From assembly GCF_014646655.1 (NCBI RefSeq), contig NZ_BMNR01000005.1:1-64000 (forward strand): a stretch of DNA of 64,000 nt, written 5' to 3'. Both the position numbers and the translations under genes were made by a program. The stretch's first letter is position 1; every line of letters starts with the position of its first letter. Of the stretch, positions 45,091-54,368 are shown one piece after another. Under the pieces are notes generated by a model, which was given only the letters and a program-made list of their open reading frames with translations, did not search any database and had not been told where the DNA came from. The stretch is from Yeosuana aromativorans. GTDB lineage: Bacteria > Bacteroidota > Bacteroidia > Flavobacteriales > Flavobacteriaceae.

Positions 45091-45351
45091 TTAATTGATA
45101 TCTAAGGTATTAAGATCTTCCAATTCTCCCAGTTGCTTTAAAATATCAAATGTTTTTTTGGCTTCAATTTCATCTACAATACTAATGGCAGCTCCAACAT
45201 GCACCATAACATAGTCATTGATTTTGGCTTCTGGCACTAAGGTAAGGTTAACGTCTTTTATAACGCCATCAAAGGAGACTTTACCAATTCTAAAAGTTTC
45301 ATCTAATTGGGCTGTTATTTTAATCAATTTTCCAGGTATGGATAAGCACAT
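45091..45351 (-). CDS. hypC: hydrogenase maturation chaperone HypC
   Basis: This encodes 86 residues. It opens MCLSIPGKLIKI, where Cys2 binds the iron centre or the large-subunit precursor, with a small beta-barrel of the HypC/HupF family. It works with HypD in assembling the Fe(CN)2CO group. It is the last gene of hypABC on the minus strand, 10 bases after hypB. Confidence 0.95.
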   Translation of the reverse strand: MCLSIPGKLIKITAQLDETFRIGKVSFDGVIKDVNLTLVPEAKINDYVMVHVGAAISIVDEIEAKKTFDILKQLGELEDLNTLDIN

Positions 45352-45361
45352 AATTTTTATT

Positions 45362-46192
45362 TTATTTTTTTCTGTTTGTTTTAAGCCAAGTGTACCATGC
45401 TTTCATACCTTCTCCTGTTGTGGCAGATACTTCAAAAAACTGTAAACTAGGATTCACTTTTAAGGCATACTCTTTTAATTTAGATAGGTCAATGTTCAAA
45501 TAGGGTAACAAATCAATTTTATTAATGATACAGATATCTGATGTGTGAAACATATCAGGATATTTTATGGGTTTGTCAACACCTTCTGTAGTACTGATTA
45601 TGACAACGCGTTTGCTTTCGCCAAGATTGAACATAGATGGACAAACCAAATTACCAACATTTTCAATCATTAAAACGGCATGGTCTTTTATATCTAATTT
45701 TTTTACGGCATCATAAACCATGTCACTTTCTAAATGACAACCCTTACCAGTATTTATTTGCATGACAGGAATATTAAGAGCAGCTATTCTATCTGCATCG
45801 TTCATGGTTTGTTGGTCGCCTTCTATCACATAGAAATCAAGTTCGCCTTTTAGATCTTTTAGGGTTCGTTCAAGTATGGATGTTTTTCCAGAACCTGGCG
45901 AGCTTACCAAGTTTAAGGCAAAAATATGCTTTGCTTCAAAATAGCCTTTATTTCTAGCTGCCATCAAATCATTGTGCTGCAAAATATCTTGTTCAACAGA
46001 GACTGTTCTTTCATGGTGATGATTATGGGAATGTGCATGGTTATGTGAATGTCCATTATCATGATGGTGATCATGGTTATGTGAATGTCCATTATCATGA
46101 TGGTGATGATCATGTTTATGACTTATAATTTCTTTTGGATTTTTAATGGTAACTTTATTTTCACCATCACTACAGCCACATGTTCCGCACAT
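45362..46192 (-). CDS. hypB: hydrogenase nickel incorporation GTPase HypB
   Basis: This encodes 276 residues. The N-terminus has the metal motif MCGTCGC, followed by a very His-rich region (about residues 25-62) that can store nickel. The GTPase core has VSSPGSGKTSILE (P-loop), IEGDQQ, IENVGNLVCPS and INKIDLLPY. It inserts nickel into the large subunit together with HypA. The His-rich segment contains an exact 36-base duplication in DNA (46036-46107). Confidence 0.96.
   Translation of the reverse strand: MCGTCGCSDGENKVTIKNPKEIISHKHDHHHHDNGHSHNHDHHHDNGHSHNHAHSHNHHHERTVSVEQDILQHNDLMAARNKGYFEAKHIFALNLVSSPGSGKTSILERTLKDLKGELDFYVIEGDQQTMNDADRIAALNIPVMQINTGKGCHLESDMVYDAVKKLDIKDHAVLMIENVGNLVCPSMFNLGESKRVVIISTTEGVDKPIKYPDMFHTSDICIINKIDLLPYLNIDLSKLKEYALKVNPSLQFFEVSATTGEGMKAWYTWLKTNRKK
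46036..46107. repeat. 36-bp exact tandem duplication in hypB
   Basis: Bases 46036-46071 and 46072-46107 are identical. On the minus strand each unit encodes a 12-residue His/Asp/Asn/Gly/Ser block (HDHHHDNGHSHN-like). Exact identity at the DNA level suggests recent expansion of the nickel-binding tract. Confidence 0.9.
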
Positions 46193-46210
46193 ACTATTTA
46201 TATTTATTGG

Positions 46211-46552
46211 TTATACAACTTCTAGGGCCTTGACCCGTAATTCTTTTCCTTGCAAAATGCCTTTAAAATTACCTTGGCAGGTTGGACAATTATCGTAAAG
46301 GTGTTTTATATTGAAAACTGTATCACAATCGATACATTTTGCCTTTCCTTGTATAAAGGTTATTTTTTTTTCTGCATGCTCTAAAACAGTGTCCTTTACA
46401 GCCGATGGCCATACATAATCAAGTGAACTCATTTCAATTCCTGCCAGCAAACCTATTTCAAGTTCAATAACTTCAACAGATTTAGCTTTTGCTTTTTTGG
46501 TTTCATTTTCAGCAATCTTGACAATTCCTAAGGCGACTGATAATTCATGCAT
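46211..46552 (-). CDS. hypA: hydrogenase nickel incorporation protein HypA
   Basis: This encodes 113 residues, starting MHELSVALGIV, where His2 is part of the nickel site. Zinc-binding Cys pairs are CIDCDTVF and CPTCQG. It delivers nickel with HypB. It is the first gene of the hypABC run and diverges from the hydrogenase operon across a shared CRP/FNR-like site. Confidence 0.96.
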   Translation of the reverse strand: MHELSVALGIVKIAENETKKAKAKSVEVIELEIGLLAGIEMSSLDYVWPSAVKDTVLEHAEKKITFIQGKAKCIDCDTVFNIKHLYDNCPTCQGNFKGILQGKELRVKALEVV

Positions 46553-46589
46553 GGTGTTTTCTGTTTCTAAAACGGATAACTATAGCTAA

Positions 46590-46663
46590 TAAAGTTAAAA
46601 ATAAACACTGGATATAAACATGACTTTTGTCATGCTTTATAAGTGCCTAATTACATAAATTTA
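46590..46663. promoter_or_regulatory. divergent hypA / hydrogenase promoter with CRP/FNR-like operator
   Basis: The palindrome CATGACttttGTCATG (46619-46634) is centred at 46626.5. On the plus strand TAAATTTA (46656-46663) and on the minus strand TAACTTTA (46590-46597) are -7-like elements, each centred exactly 33 bases from the palindrome. Expected start sites put the operator near -41 in both directions, the position for class-II activation. This would co-activate hypABC and the structural genes. Confidence 0.72.
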
Positions 46664-46720
46664 AAGGTTCAACATATTAGATTATAATCACTTAAGTTCT
46701 TTTTAATTCAAAACTCAGTC

Positions 46721-47848
46721 ATGACAACAAAAAAAGAAGAAAAAAAAGAAACCTATTATGACAGTATAATTAAGCAAGGGTATAGCCGAAGGGATTTCAT
46801 GAAGTTTGCGACGTATATTACGGCCTATATGGGTTTAGAGTCCACCATGGTTGGTCAAGTTGCCAAAGCACTTGAAACCACACACAGAGTTCCAATAATT
46901 TGGGAACATTTTCAAGAATGTACTTGCTGTAGCGAATCATTTATCCGTTCAGACCATCCAATTGTCGCAGATATTATTTTGGATAAAGTTTCTTTAGATT
47001 ATACCATGACCTTAATGGCTGCATCTGGTCATCAAGCTGAAGCTGCCAAAAAGGCTACTATGGATAAATACAAAGGTGAATATATACTCTGTGTTGAAGG
47101 ATCCGTGCCGCTAGGAGATGATGGTAATTATTGCTGTATAGCAGGACGATCAGCAAAAGAGATATTATTGGAAGCTGCTGAAGGCGCAAAAGCCATCATA
47201 GCTTGGGGAAGTTGTGCATGCAACGGATGTGTGCAAGCCGCTAGCCCAAATCCAACCAATGCCACACCCATTCATAAAATAATTAAAAACAAGCCCATTA
47301 TAAAAGTCCCTGGTTGTCCTCCTATTGGTGAGGTTATGGCAGGTGTTGTTGTCCACATGGTAACCTTTGGAAGGTTACCAGAGCTTGATAGAATAGGTAG
47401 GCCAAAAGCCTTTTATGCCAAACGTGTCCATGACAGTTGTTACAGACGGCCTTATTACGATGCTGGTTTATTTGCAGAGACATTTGATGACCAAAATGCC
47501 AAAAACGGTTATTGCCTCTATAAATTAGGCTGTAAAGGACCTATGACTTATAATGCCTGTGGAACCATTAAATGGAACAATGGCGTAAGTTATCCAATTC
47601 AGTCTGGTCATGGTTGTATTGGCTGTAGTGAAGCTAATTTCTGGGATAATGGTCCGTTCTACAAAAGAATAGCCAAAGTTCCCGGCTTTAACGAAGAAGG
47701 TCTAGCTGACGATATTGGTAAAGTAGCAGCCGGTGTTATTGCCGGAGGTCTTGCTGTTCATGCCATAGCTGCAAACGTGTCTAAACGCAAGGAGCTGAAA
47801 AGTAGAATAGATAGAGGTAAAGCTAATGAACATAATATTGACTCTTAA
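46721..47848 (+). CDS. hyaA-like: uptake [NiFe]-hydrogenase small subunit (Tat-exported)
   Basis: This encodes 375 residues. The twin-arginine signal YSRRDFMKFATYI is near residues 21-33. Proximal cluster region ECTCCSES carries the extra Cys (Cys-Thr-Cys-Cys) found in oxygen-tolerant group 1d enzymes. Other cluster residues are in NYCCIAG, WGSCACNGC, VHDSCYRR, YCLYKLGCKGP and HGCIGCSE. A C-terminal helix (about 335-350) anchors it to the membrane. It passes electrons from the NiFe site to the cytochrome b subunit. The gene heads a seven-gene plus-strand run, 11 bases before the large subunit. Confidence 0.95.
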   Translation: MTTKKEEKKETYYDSIIKQGYSRRDFMKFATYITAYMGLESTMVGQVAKALETTHRVPIIWEHFQECTCCSESFIRSDHPIVADIILDKVSLDYTMTLMAASGHQAEAAKKATMDKYKGEYILCVEGSVPLGDDGNYCCIAGRSAKEILLEAAEGAKAIIAWGSCACNGCVQAASPNPTNATPIHKIIKNKPIIKVPGCPPIGEVMAGVVVHMVTFGRLPELDRIGRPKAFYAKRVHDSCYRRPYYDAGLFAETFDDQNAKNGYCLYKLGCKGPMTYNACGTIKWNNGVSYPIQSGHGCIGCSEANFWDNGPFYKRIAKVPGFNEEGLADDIGKVAAGVIAGGLAVHAIAANVSKRKELKSRIDRGKANEHNIDS

Positions 47849-47859
47849 AATTTAAAAAC

Positions 47860-49590
47860 ATGGCAGATAGAATAGTTGTTGATCCTGTTACCAGAATAGA
47901 GGGTCATTTAAGAATAGAAGCAGAAATAAAAGACGGCAAAATAGTTGATGCCTACAGCTCTAGTACTATGGTAAGAGGTATTGAGCAAATTGTAAAAGGT
48001 AGGGATCCTAGAGATGTTTGGGCTTTTGTACAGCGTACTTGTGGCGTATGTACCACAGTGCACGCATTGGCATCTGTAAGAGCTGTTGAAGATGCATTAG
48101 GAATAACCATTCCACCAAATGCAGAAATGGTAAGAAATATTATGGCAGGGGCGTTATATATGCATGACCATACGATACATTTTTATCATTTACACGCATT
48201 GGATTGGGTGGATGTGGTAAATGCCCTAAAAGCAGATCCTATAAAAACATCCGAAATAGCACAAAGTATATCAAGCTGGCCTAAAAGTTCACCAGGTTAT
48301 TTTTCAGATGTACAAAAACGTATTAAAAAATTCGTTGAAAGTGGCCAATTGGGAATTTTTGCCAATGGCTATTGGGGACATCCTCAAATGAAATTGCCTG
48401 CAGAAGTTAATTTATTGGGTGTTGCGCATTATTTGGAAGCTTTGGAATGGCAAAAGAAAATTGTGAGAGTCCATACTATATTTGGCGGAAAAAATCCACA
48501 TCCTAACTATTTAGTTGGCGGTATGGCTTGCGCAATTAACACTGAAAACCCAGGTGGATTAACTGCTGAACGATTAGCAATGGTTGGTCAACTGTTGCAA
48601 GAAGGCAAAGAGTTTATCGAGCAGGTTTATATACCAGATTTATTAGCTGTTGCATCCTTCTATAAGGATTGGGGAGCAATTGGTAAAGGCATTGGAAATT
48701 ACATGTCGTATGGAGATTTTCCAGTCAATGGTTATGGAGATGTTTCTAATTTTAAATTCCCACAAGGTGTTATTTTAAACAATGATTTATCCAAAGTTTA
48801 TGATGTTGACCATAGAAACGGGGACATAGAAGAATTTGTAAATAATTCGTGGTATAACTACTCAGATGGCGATGATAAAGGTAAACATCCATGGGAAGGC
48901 GAGACCAATATCAATTATACAGGACCAAAACCACCGTATGAGCATTTAAACGTAGAAGAAAAATACAGTTTTGTTAAAACGCCTAGATGGCAGGGACAGC
49001 CTGTAGAAGTTGGACCATTGGCGCGTTTACTGGTAGCTTATGCTAGAGGTAATAAAGAAGTCCAAGATGCTGTAAACGGTGCCTTGGCTCATTTGGATGT
49101 TCCTGTTGACGCATTGTTTTCTACCTTAGGAAGAACAGCAGCTAGAGGCATTGAAACACAATTGGTGGCCAACTGGACCATGGAATTCTATAACACCTTG
49201 ATGAATAACATTAAGAATGGAGATGAACGTATGGCCAATACAGAATCTTGGGAACCAAAAACATGGCCATCTGAAGCTAAAGGTGTAGGTTGTATGGAGG
49301 CTCCAAGGGGCTCATTGGCACATTGGATTAAAATTAAAGATGGTAAAACCGAAAATTACCAACAAGTGGTACCAACAACTTGGAATGCGTCACCTCGTGA
49401 TCCTAAAGGACAACGTTCTGCTTATGAATCTGCGTTATTAGGAACTCCGGTTGCCGATCCTGAATTGCCATTGGAAATTATTAGGACCATACATTCTTTT
49501 GATCCTTGTTTAGCATGTGCCGTACATCTATATGATGAACATGGCAACCATATTTCTAAAGTACAAAATGTAGGAAGTTGCGAAATTTAG
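47860..49590 (+). CDS. hyaB-like: uptake [NiFe]-hydrogenase large subunit
   Basis: This encodes 576 residues and holds the NiFe centre that oxidises H2. The start DPVTRIEGHLRIEAEI is the family signature. The N-terminal ligand pair is in RTCGVCTTVHALASVRAVE and the C-terminal pair in DPCLACAVH. About 20 residues follow that His and should be removed by the HyaD-type protease after metal insertion. It is exported as a complex with the small subunit by the Tat route. Confidence 0.97.
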   Translation: MADRIVVDPVTRIEGHLRIEAEIKDGKIVDAYSSSTMVRGIEQIVKGRDPRDVWAFVQRTCGVCTTVHALASVRAVEDALGITIPPNAEMVRNIMAGALYMHDHTIHFYHLHALDWVDVVNALKADPIKTSEIAQSISSWPKSSPGYFSDVQKRIKKFVESGQLGIFANGYWGHPQMKLPAEVNLLGVAHYLEALEWQKKIVRVHTIFGGKNPHPNYLVGGMACAINTENPGGLTAERLAMVGQLLQEGKEFIEQVYIPDLLAVASFYKDWGAIGKGIGNYMSYGDFPVNGYGDVSNFKFPQGVILNNDLSKVYDVDHRNGDIEEFVNNSWYNYSDGDDKGKHPWEGETNINYTGPKPPYEHLNVEEKYSFVKTPRWQGQPVEVGPLARLLVAYARGNKEVQDAVNGALAHLDVPVDALFSTLGRTAARGIETQLVANWTMEFYNTLMNNIKNGDERMANTESWEPKTWPSEAKGVGCMEAPRGSLAHWIKIKDGKTENYQQVVPTTWNASPRDPKGQRSAYESALLGTPVADPELPLEIIRTIHSFDPCLACAVHLYDEHGNHISKVQNVGSCEI

Positions 49591-49604
49591 AACACTAAAA
49601 GATC

Positions 49605-50357
49605 ATGGAAAAAACTAGAAATTTTAAACGTGTTTACGTATGGGAAATTCCCGTTAGGATCTTTCATTGGATTAATGTTCTTGCGCTTATAATATTGGTG
49701 CTTAGTGGATTTTTAATAGCAAATCCGCCGGCCATATTATCCAGTTCAGAAGCAACAAATTTACACTCTTTTGGCATTGTTAGATTTTTACATTTCACGG
49801 CAGCTTATATATTCTTTTTTATCATGATTTTAAGAGTTTATTGGGCTTTTGTTGGAAACCGATTTGCCAGTTGGAGAGCCTTTTGGCCCTTCACAAAAAA
49901 GAATTGGAACAATTTCTGGCACGTCATGAAAATTGATATCATGCTCATGAACGATAAAGAAGAGGATGTTACTAAAATAAGCATTGGTCATAATAGTGTG
50001 GCAACCTTATCATATATTGTCATGTTTGTATTGGCATTGGTTCAAGTTTGTACGGGTTTTGCCTTATATGCTGATATGTCATCTTGGTGGTTGCCAAAAC
50101 TATTTAGTTGGGTTACGCCTCTATTAGGTGGTGATTTTATGGTCAGGAATATTCATCATACAGCTATGTGGTTGTTTATATTCTTTGCTATGGTTCATAT
50201 TTATTTGGTATTTTACCATGATTGGTTGGAAGGCAGAGGAGAAGTATCATCTATGTTTGGTGGCTATAAATTTGTTTCAGAAGAGCGTATTAAACATGCC
50301 CATGATGAGGATGAGGTAGAAATTAAAGACGATAAGGAAATAGTAGCGGCCAAGTAG
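49605..50357 (+). CDS. hyaC-like: hydrogenase b-type cytochrome subunit
   Basis: This encodes 250 residues with four membrane helices (about 22-40, 60-82, 130-152, 182-205). Haem-ligand His candidates lie in VRIFHWINV, LHFTAAYIF and IHHTAMWLF. A charged cytoplasmic tail follows (EEDVEIK-like, Asp/Glu/Lys-rich). It transfers electrons from the small subunit to quinone and anchors the complex. It follows the large subunit by 14 bases. Confidence 0.93.
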   Translation: MEKTRNFKRVYVWEIPVRIFHWINVLALIILVLSGFLIANPPAILSSSEATNLHSFGIVRFLHFTAAYIFFFIMILRVYWAFVGNRFASWRAFWPFTKKNWNNFWHVMKIDIMLMNDKEEDVTKISIGHNSVATLSYIVMFVLALVQVCTGFALYADMSSWWLPKLFSWVTPLLGGDFMVRNIHHTAMWLFIFFAMVHIYLVFYHDWLEGRGEVSSMFGGYKFVSEERIKHAHDEDEVEIKDDKEIVAAK

Positions 50358-50438
50358 TTTTATAAAAATCAAGGTAAGTTCATTCATTTAGCAAATAGAT
50401 TTTTATTTGATATTTGAATGGATTTACTTTTTAAATAA

Positions 50439-50990
50439 ATGCAAATGAAGACATTAGAAAGAACACCCATTGCCATAAGCAGTGATTCCTTTTTTTATGA
50501 AAAAGATAAATCAAATTCGGTATTGATATTGGGAGTTGGTAATTATTTAATGGGTGACGAAGGAATTGGTGTCCATGTCATTCAGGAGATGTCAAAAATG
50601 GCGTTGCCAGAAAACATAGATATTTTAGATGGTGGCACAGGTGGGTTTTTATTGCTGAATTGCTTTGAGTCGTATCCTAGCATCATTTTTGTAGATGCAA
50701 CCATGGACGGCAAACCAGAAGGTACCGTTTCACTAATCAGACCAAAATTTGCATCCGATTTTCCTTCGGCTTTGAGTGTTCATGATGTGGGTTTGAAAGA
50801 TATGATTGAAGCTGTCTATTTAATGGATACCATACCAGATATTTATTTGTTTACTATTTCTATCAAAGAAATCAATCCAATGACAATTGAGATTAATACA
50901 GTTATTAAAAATGCTATTCCAAAGGTTATTGAAAATATATTGCAATTGGCAAATACACTAAACCAGAAAAGCCCTAAATTTATTCATTAA
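50439..50990 (+). CDS. hyaD-like: hydrogenase maturation protease
   Basis: This encodes 183 residues. The protease core starts VLILGVGNYLMGDEGIGVHVI (residues about 27-47), with the metal-binding Glu in GDEG, and continues DGGTGG and VHDVGL. It removes the C-terminal tail of the large subunit. The N-terminal 25 residues before the core are longer than usual, and the ATG at 50439 could be replaced by the next Met two codons later. Because of the 81-base gap upstream it may have some independent expression. Confidence 0.93.
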   Translation: MQMKTLERTPIAISSDSFFYEKDKSNSVLILGVGNYLMGDEGIGVHVIQEMSKMALPENIDILDGGTGGFLLLNCFESYPSIIFVDATMDGKPEGTVSLIRPKFASDFPSALSVHDVGLKDMIEAVYLMDTIPDIYLFTISIKEINPMTIEINTVIKNAIPKVIENILQLANTLNQKSPKFIH

Positions 50991-51005
50991 CCAAGCAGTA
51001 TTGGC

Positions 51006-53270
51006 ATGTTAAAAACCTATAAGATTTTAATATCGGGCCAAGTTCAAGGCGTAGGTTTTCGTCCTTATGTGTTCGGGTTGGCCAATTCATACAACCTAAC
51101 CGGAACGGTTTCCAATAACGAAGAAGGCGTTATTGTTTATGCTACAGGAAATACAAGTAACATATTTTCCTTTTATAACGATCTAATTGAAAATCCACCA
51201 AAAGTTTCAAAAATACAGACGCATACTATTTCAGAAACAGAAATTAAGGAATTTCTGGACTTTCAAATTATTCCATCTCAAAAAGAAGGCAAATTAAACC
51301 TTCAATTGACTCCAGATTTTGCTATTTGTGATGATTGTAAGCAAGAGATTTCAGATTCAGATAACAGACGCTTTCAATATCCATTTACAACCTGTGTAAA
51401 TTGCGGTCCGCGATGGGCCATTACAAAAACCTTCCCTTTTGAACGGGCGCACACTAACATGCTGGATTTTAACATGTGTGGGACCTGTCAAGAAGAATAT
51501 TCAAATATCAGTAACAGACGCTTTCATTCACAGACCAATTCCTGTCCAAACTGTGGAATTCAAATCCATCTAACAGATGCAGAAGGCGTTTCGCTTAACA
51601 TTCCAAAAGCAAGCATTTTTAAGGAAGTTGCTGCATTGATAAAAAAAGGACATAGTATCGCCATTAAAAATACTGGCGGTTATTTGTTGTGTTGTGATGC
51701 TAGTAACAAAGAAGCCATTAAAACCTTGAGGTTAAAAAAAAACCGACCCAATAAACCATTGGCAATTCTGTATCCATCTTTAAATCTTTTAAAGGATCAT
51801 TTTGAAATCACAGGCTATCAAGAACGAGCTTTAACATCAAGTGAAAGCCCGATAGTTATCATTCCAAAAGGAAATTATAAAGGCTATTTAATGGTAGATG
51901 ATTTGGCGCCAAATTTAAACCAAATAGGAGTTATGTTGCCCTATTCGGGAATTTTACAATTGTTGGCCAATGAGCTGGAACGACCTATTGTTGCTACCAG
52001 TGGAAATGTTCATGGATCTCCCATTATCGCTTCGGCAGAAGTTGCTAAAACAGAACTTAACAGGATAGCCGATTATTTTTTGCATCATAATTTAGAAATA
52101 GCACATTCCCAAGATGACTCTGTAATAAAGTTTAGCCCAGAGTTTGACCATAAAGTCATTTTTAGACGTTCTCGCGGCTTAGCACCTAATTTTTTTGGTA
52201 GTGTTATTAGTGATGAAACTATTTTGGCCATGGGCAGTCATTTAAAAAGCACGATTGCTTTTTTGCCAAATGATTATTTATATATCAGCCAGTATTTGGG
52301 AAACTTGGATAATTTTGAGGTGTATAACCGATTTACAGAGACGGTTTCTAAGTTTATTGACCTTTTTGAGCAAAATCCAACTGTGATTTTGACAGACGCA
52401 CATCCAAGTTACCATAGTTCTCAATATGGCAAGGAATTCGCAAAAAACAAGCGGATCAAACAATATGACATTCAACATCATAAAGCTCATTTTGCATCGG
52501 TTTTAGGGGAGCATAATTTATTTGAATCTGATGCACCAATTTTGGGAGTGGTTTGGGACGGAACCGGTTATGGAGATGATGGCCAGATTTGGGGAGGCGA
52601 ATTTTTTCGGTACCAGTTAAATAAAATGGAACGGATTGCACATTTTGAATATTTTGATTGGTTAGCAGCCGATAAAATGTCAAAGGAACCCAGATTATCC
52701 CTTTTTTCTTTAGCAGACGAAGAAATTGAAGGCCATTGCTCTAAGCAATTTTCTAAAGAAGAATGGAAAGTTTACAAAACCCTTAAAAAGAAAAATACCT
52801 TAAAAACATCTTCAGTTGGGCGCTTGTTTGATGCGGTTGCCTCATTGTTGAACATTTGCCATAACAATACCTATGAAGGTGAGGCTGCTATTTTGCTGGA
52901 AAATTATGTAACAGATTATTCTATAGAAAATTGTAAGCTGTATTGTAGTGCTTTGGAACATAGCCAGATTCCAACAAAAACATTATTAATGAACCTGTAT
53001 GAAGATTTTAAACGGGGTGCCTCAAAAAGCGATGTTATAGTTAATTTTATATACACATTGGCGAATTTGGTATTTCAAGTAGCTGATTTACAAAATCTAA
53101 ACCATATAGCGTTAAGTGGAGGTGTTTTTCAAAACACCATGCTTATTGATATGTTGAAAAATATAGCTAAAAATGATTATACCTTGTATTTTAATTGTAA
53201 CTTATCTCCAAATGACGAGAATATTTCCCATGGGCAAATGATGTATTATTTAAATATTAAACAGTCTTAA
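51006..53270 (+). CDS. hypF: carbamoyltransferase HypF
   Basis: This encodes 754 residues. Domains in order are acylphosphatase-like (GQVQGVGFRPYVF, about 8-95), two zinc-finger-like motifs (CDDCK/CVNCGPRW and CGTCQ/CPNCG, about 105-190), a YrdC-like domain (about 200-380) and a Kae1-like C-terminal domain with HHKAHFASVLGEH, GVVWDGTGYGDDG and LSGGVFQN. It makes the thiocarboxamide precursor of cyanide on HypE from carbamoyl phosphate. Its stop is immediately followed by the hypD start. Confidence 0.96.
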   Translation: MLKTYKILISGQVQGVGFRPYVFGLANSYNLTGTVSNNEEGVIVYATGNTSNIFSFYNDLIENPPKVSKIQTHTISETEIKEFLDFQIIPSQKEGKLNLQLTPDFAICDDCKQEISDSDNRRFQYPFTTCVNCGPRWAITKTFPFERAHTNMLDFNMCGTCQEEYSNISNRRFHSQTNSCPNCGIQIHLTDAEGVSLNIPKASIFKEVAALIKKGHSIAIKNTGGYLLCCDASNKEAIKTLRLKKNRPNKPLAILYPSLNLLKDHFEITGYQERALTSSESPIVIIPKGNYKGYLMVDDLAPNLNQIGVMLPYSGILQLLANELERPIVATSGNVHGSPIIASAEVAKTELNRIADYFLHHNLEIAHSQDDSVIKFSPEFDHKVIFRRSRGLAPNFFGSVISDETILAMGSHLKSTIAFLPNDYLYISQYLGNLDNFEVYNRFTETVSKFIDLFEQNPTVILTDAHPSYHSSQYGKEFAKNKRIKQYDIQHHKAHFASVLGEHNLFESDAPILGVVWDGTGYGDDGQIWGGEFFRYQLNKMERIAHFEYFDWLAADKMSKEPRLSLFSLADEEIEGHCSKQFSKEEWKVYKTLKKKNTLKTSSVGRLFDAVASLLNICHNNTYEGEAAILLENYVTDYSIENCKLYCSALEHSQIPTKTLLMNLYEDFKRGASKSDVIVNFIYTLANLVFQVADLQNLNHIALSGGVFQNTMLIDMLKNIAKNDYTLYFNCNLSPNDENISHGQMMYYLNIKQS

Positions 53271-54368
53271 ATGAAATATCTGAGTGAATATAGAAATTTT
53301 GAAGCTACCAAAAGCTATTTAAAACTCATTGAGAAAACCGTTACCAAAACCTGGAAAATCATGGAAATTTGTGGCGGTCAAACGCATGGCTTGGTAAAAA
53401 ACGGGATATTGGATTTGCTTCCAGAAAAGGTGCAGATGATTCATGGTCCGGGCTGCCCAGTCTGTGTGACGCCACTCAGTTTGATAGATAAAGCCATTGA
53501 ATTGTTGGAACAGGGAGTGATTGTATGTTCGTTTGGTGATATGATTCGGGTTCCAGGAAGTAAAAAAAGCCTTTTGGAAGCCAAAGCCAATGGAGGAGAC
53601 CTGCGCATTCTATATTCACCTTTAGAAGCCGTCACAATTTCTAAAAACAATCCTGACAAAGAAGTTGTTTTTTTTGCAGTAGGCTTTGAAACAACAGCGC
53701 CTGCCAATGCGTTGTCCGTTATACAAGCCCAAAAAGAAGGGGTAAAAAATTATTCCATTTTGGTGTCCCACGTTTTGGTTCCACCAGCTATGGAAGCCAT
53801 TTTAGATGATGAATTCTGCAATATCAATGCGTTTTTAGGAGCTGGTCATGTATGTGCCATTATGGGCTATAACGAGTATATTCCGCTTTCAAAAAAATAT
53901 AAAATCCCTATAGTTATAACAGGTTTTGAACCGCTTGATTTGGTTCAAGGTATTTATATGGCTGTATGCCAATTGGAACAAGGTAAATATGAAGTGGAAA
54001 ACCAATATGCAAGAGTTGTTAAAAAAGAAGGAAATACAGCAGCTATTGATGTCATAACTAAGGTGTTTGAAATAGGAAACAGAAGTTGGCGAGGCATAGG
54101 TGAGATACCCAATAGTGGTTATGTATTAAAAAGCGAGTTTAAGGCATTTGATGCCGAATCAAAATTTGGTGTATCAGAAATTCAAGCACCAGAAAACTCA
54201 GATTGTATTGCTGGATTAGTTTTAAAAGGTATTAAAAAACCTTATGAATGCAGTCAATTTGGAAAAGCATGCCATCCAGGAAATCCTTTAGGAGCACCCA
54301 TGGTTTCTTCAGAAGGGGCTTGTGCAGCTTACTATCATTTTTCAAATAATTTAATCTCATTAAAATAA
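53271..54368 (+). CDS. hypD: hydrogenase formation protein HypD
   Basis: This encodes 365 residues. Signature [34 protein letters not shown] and GACAAYY. Cys residues of the [4Fe-4S] cluster lie in the C-terminal part ([24 protein letters not shown]). It is the scaffold on which the Fe(CN)2CO unit is built with HypC and HypE. The stop overlaps the hypE start by one base (TAATG). Confidence 0.96.
   Translation: MKYLSEYRNFEATKSYLKLIEKTVTKTWKIMEICGGQTHGLVKNGILDLLPEKVQMIHGPGCPVCVTPLSLIDKAIELLEQGVIVCSFGDMIRVPGSKKSLLEAKANGGDLRILYSPLEAVTISKNNPDKEVVFFAVGFETTAPANALSVIQAQKEGVKNYSILVSHVLVPPAMEAILDDEFCNINAFLGAGHVCAIMGYNEYIPLSKKYKIPIVITGFEPLDLVQGIYMAVCQLEQGKYEVENQYARVVKKEGNTAAIDVITKVFEIGNRSWRGIGEIPNSGYVLKSEFKAFDAESKFGVSEIQAPENSDCIAGLVLKGIKKPYECSQFGKACHPGNPLGAPMVSSEGACAAYYHFSNNLISLK

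Noticed and set aside
46036..46107. Tandem repeats as a CRISPR-like array
   Set aside because: Only two directly abutting 36-base units without spacers, inside the hypB coding sequence. No CRISPR array or cas gene was seen anywhere in the window.
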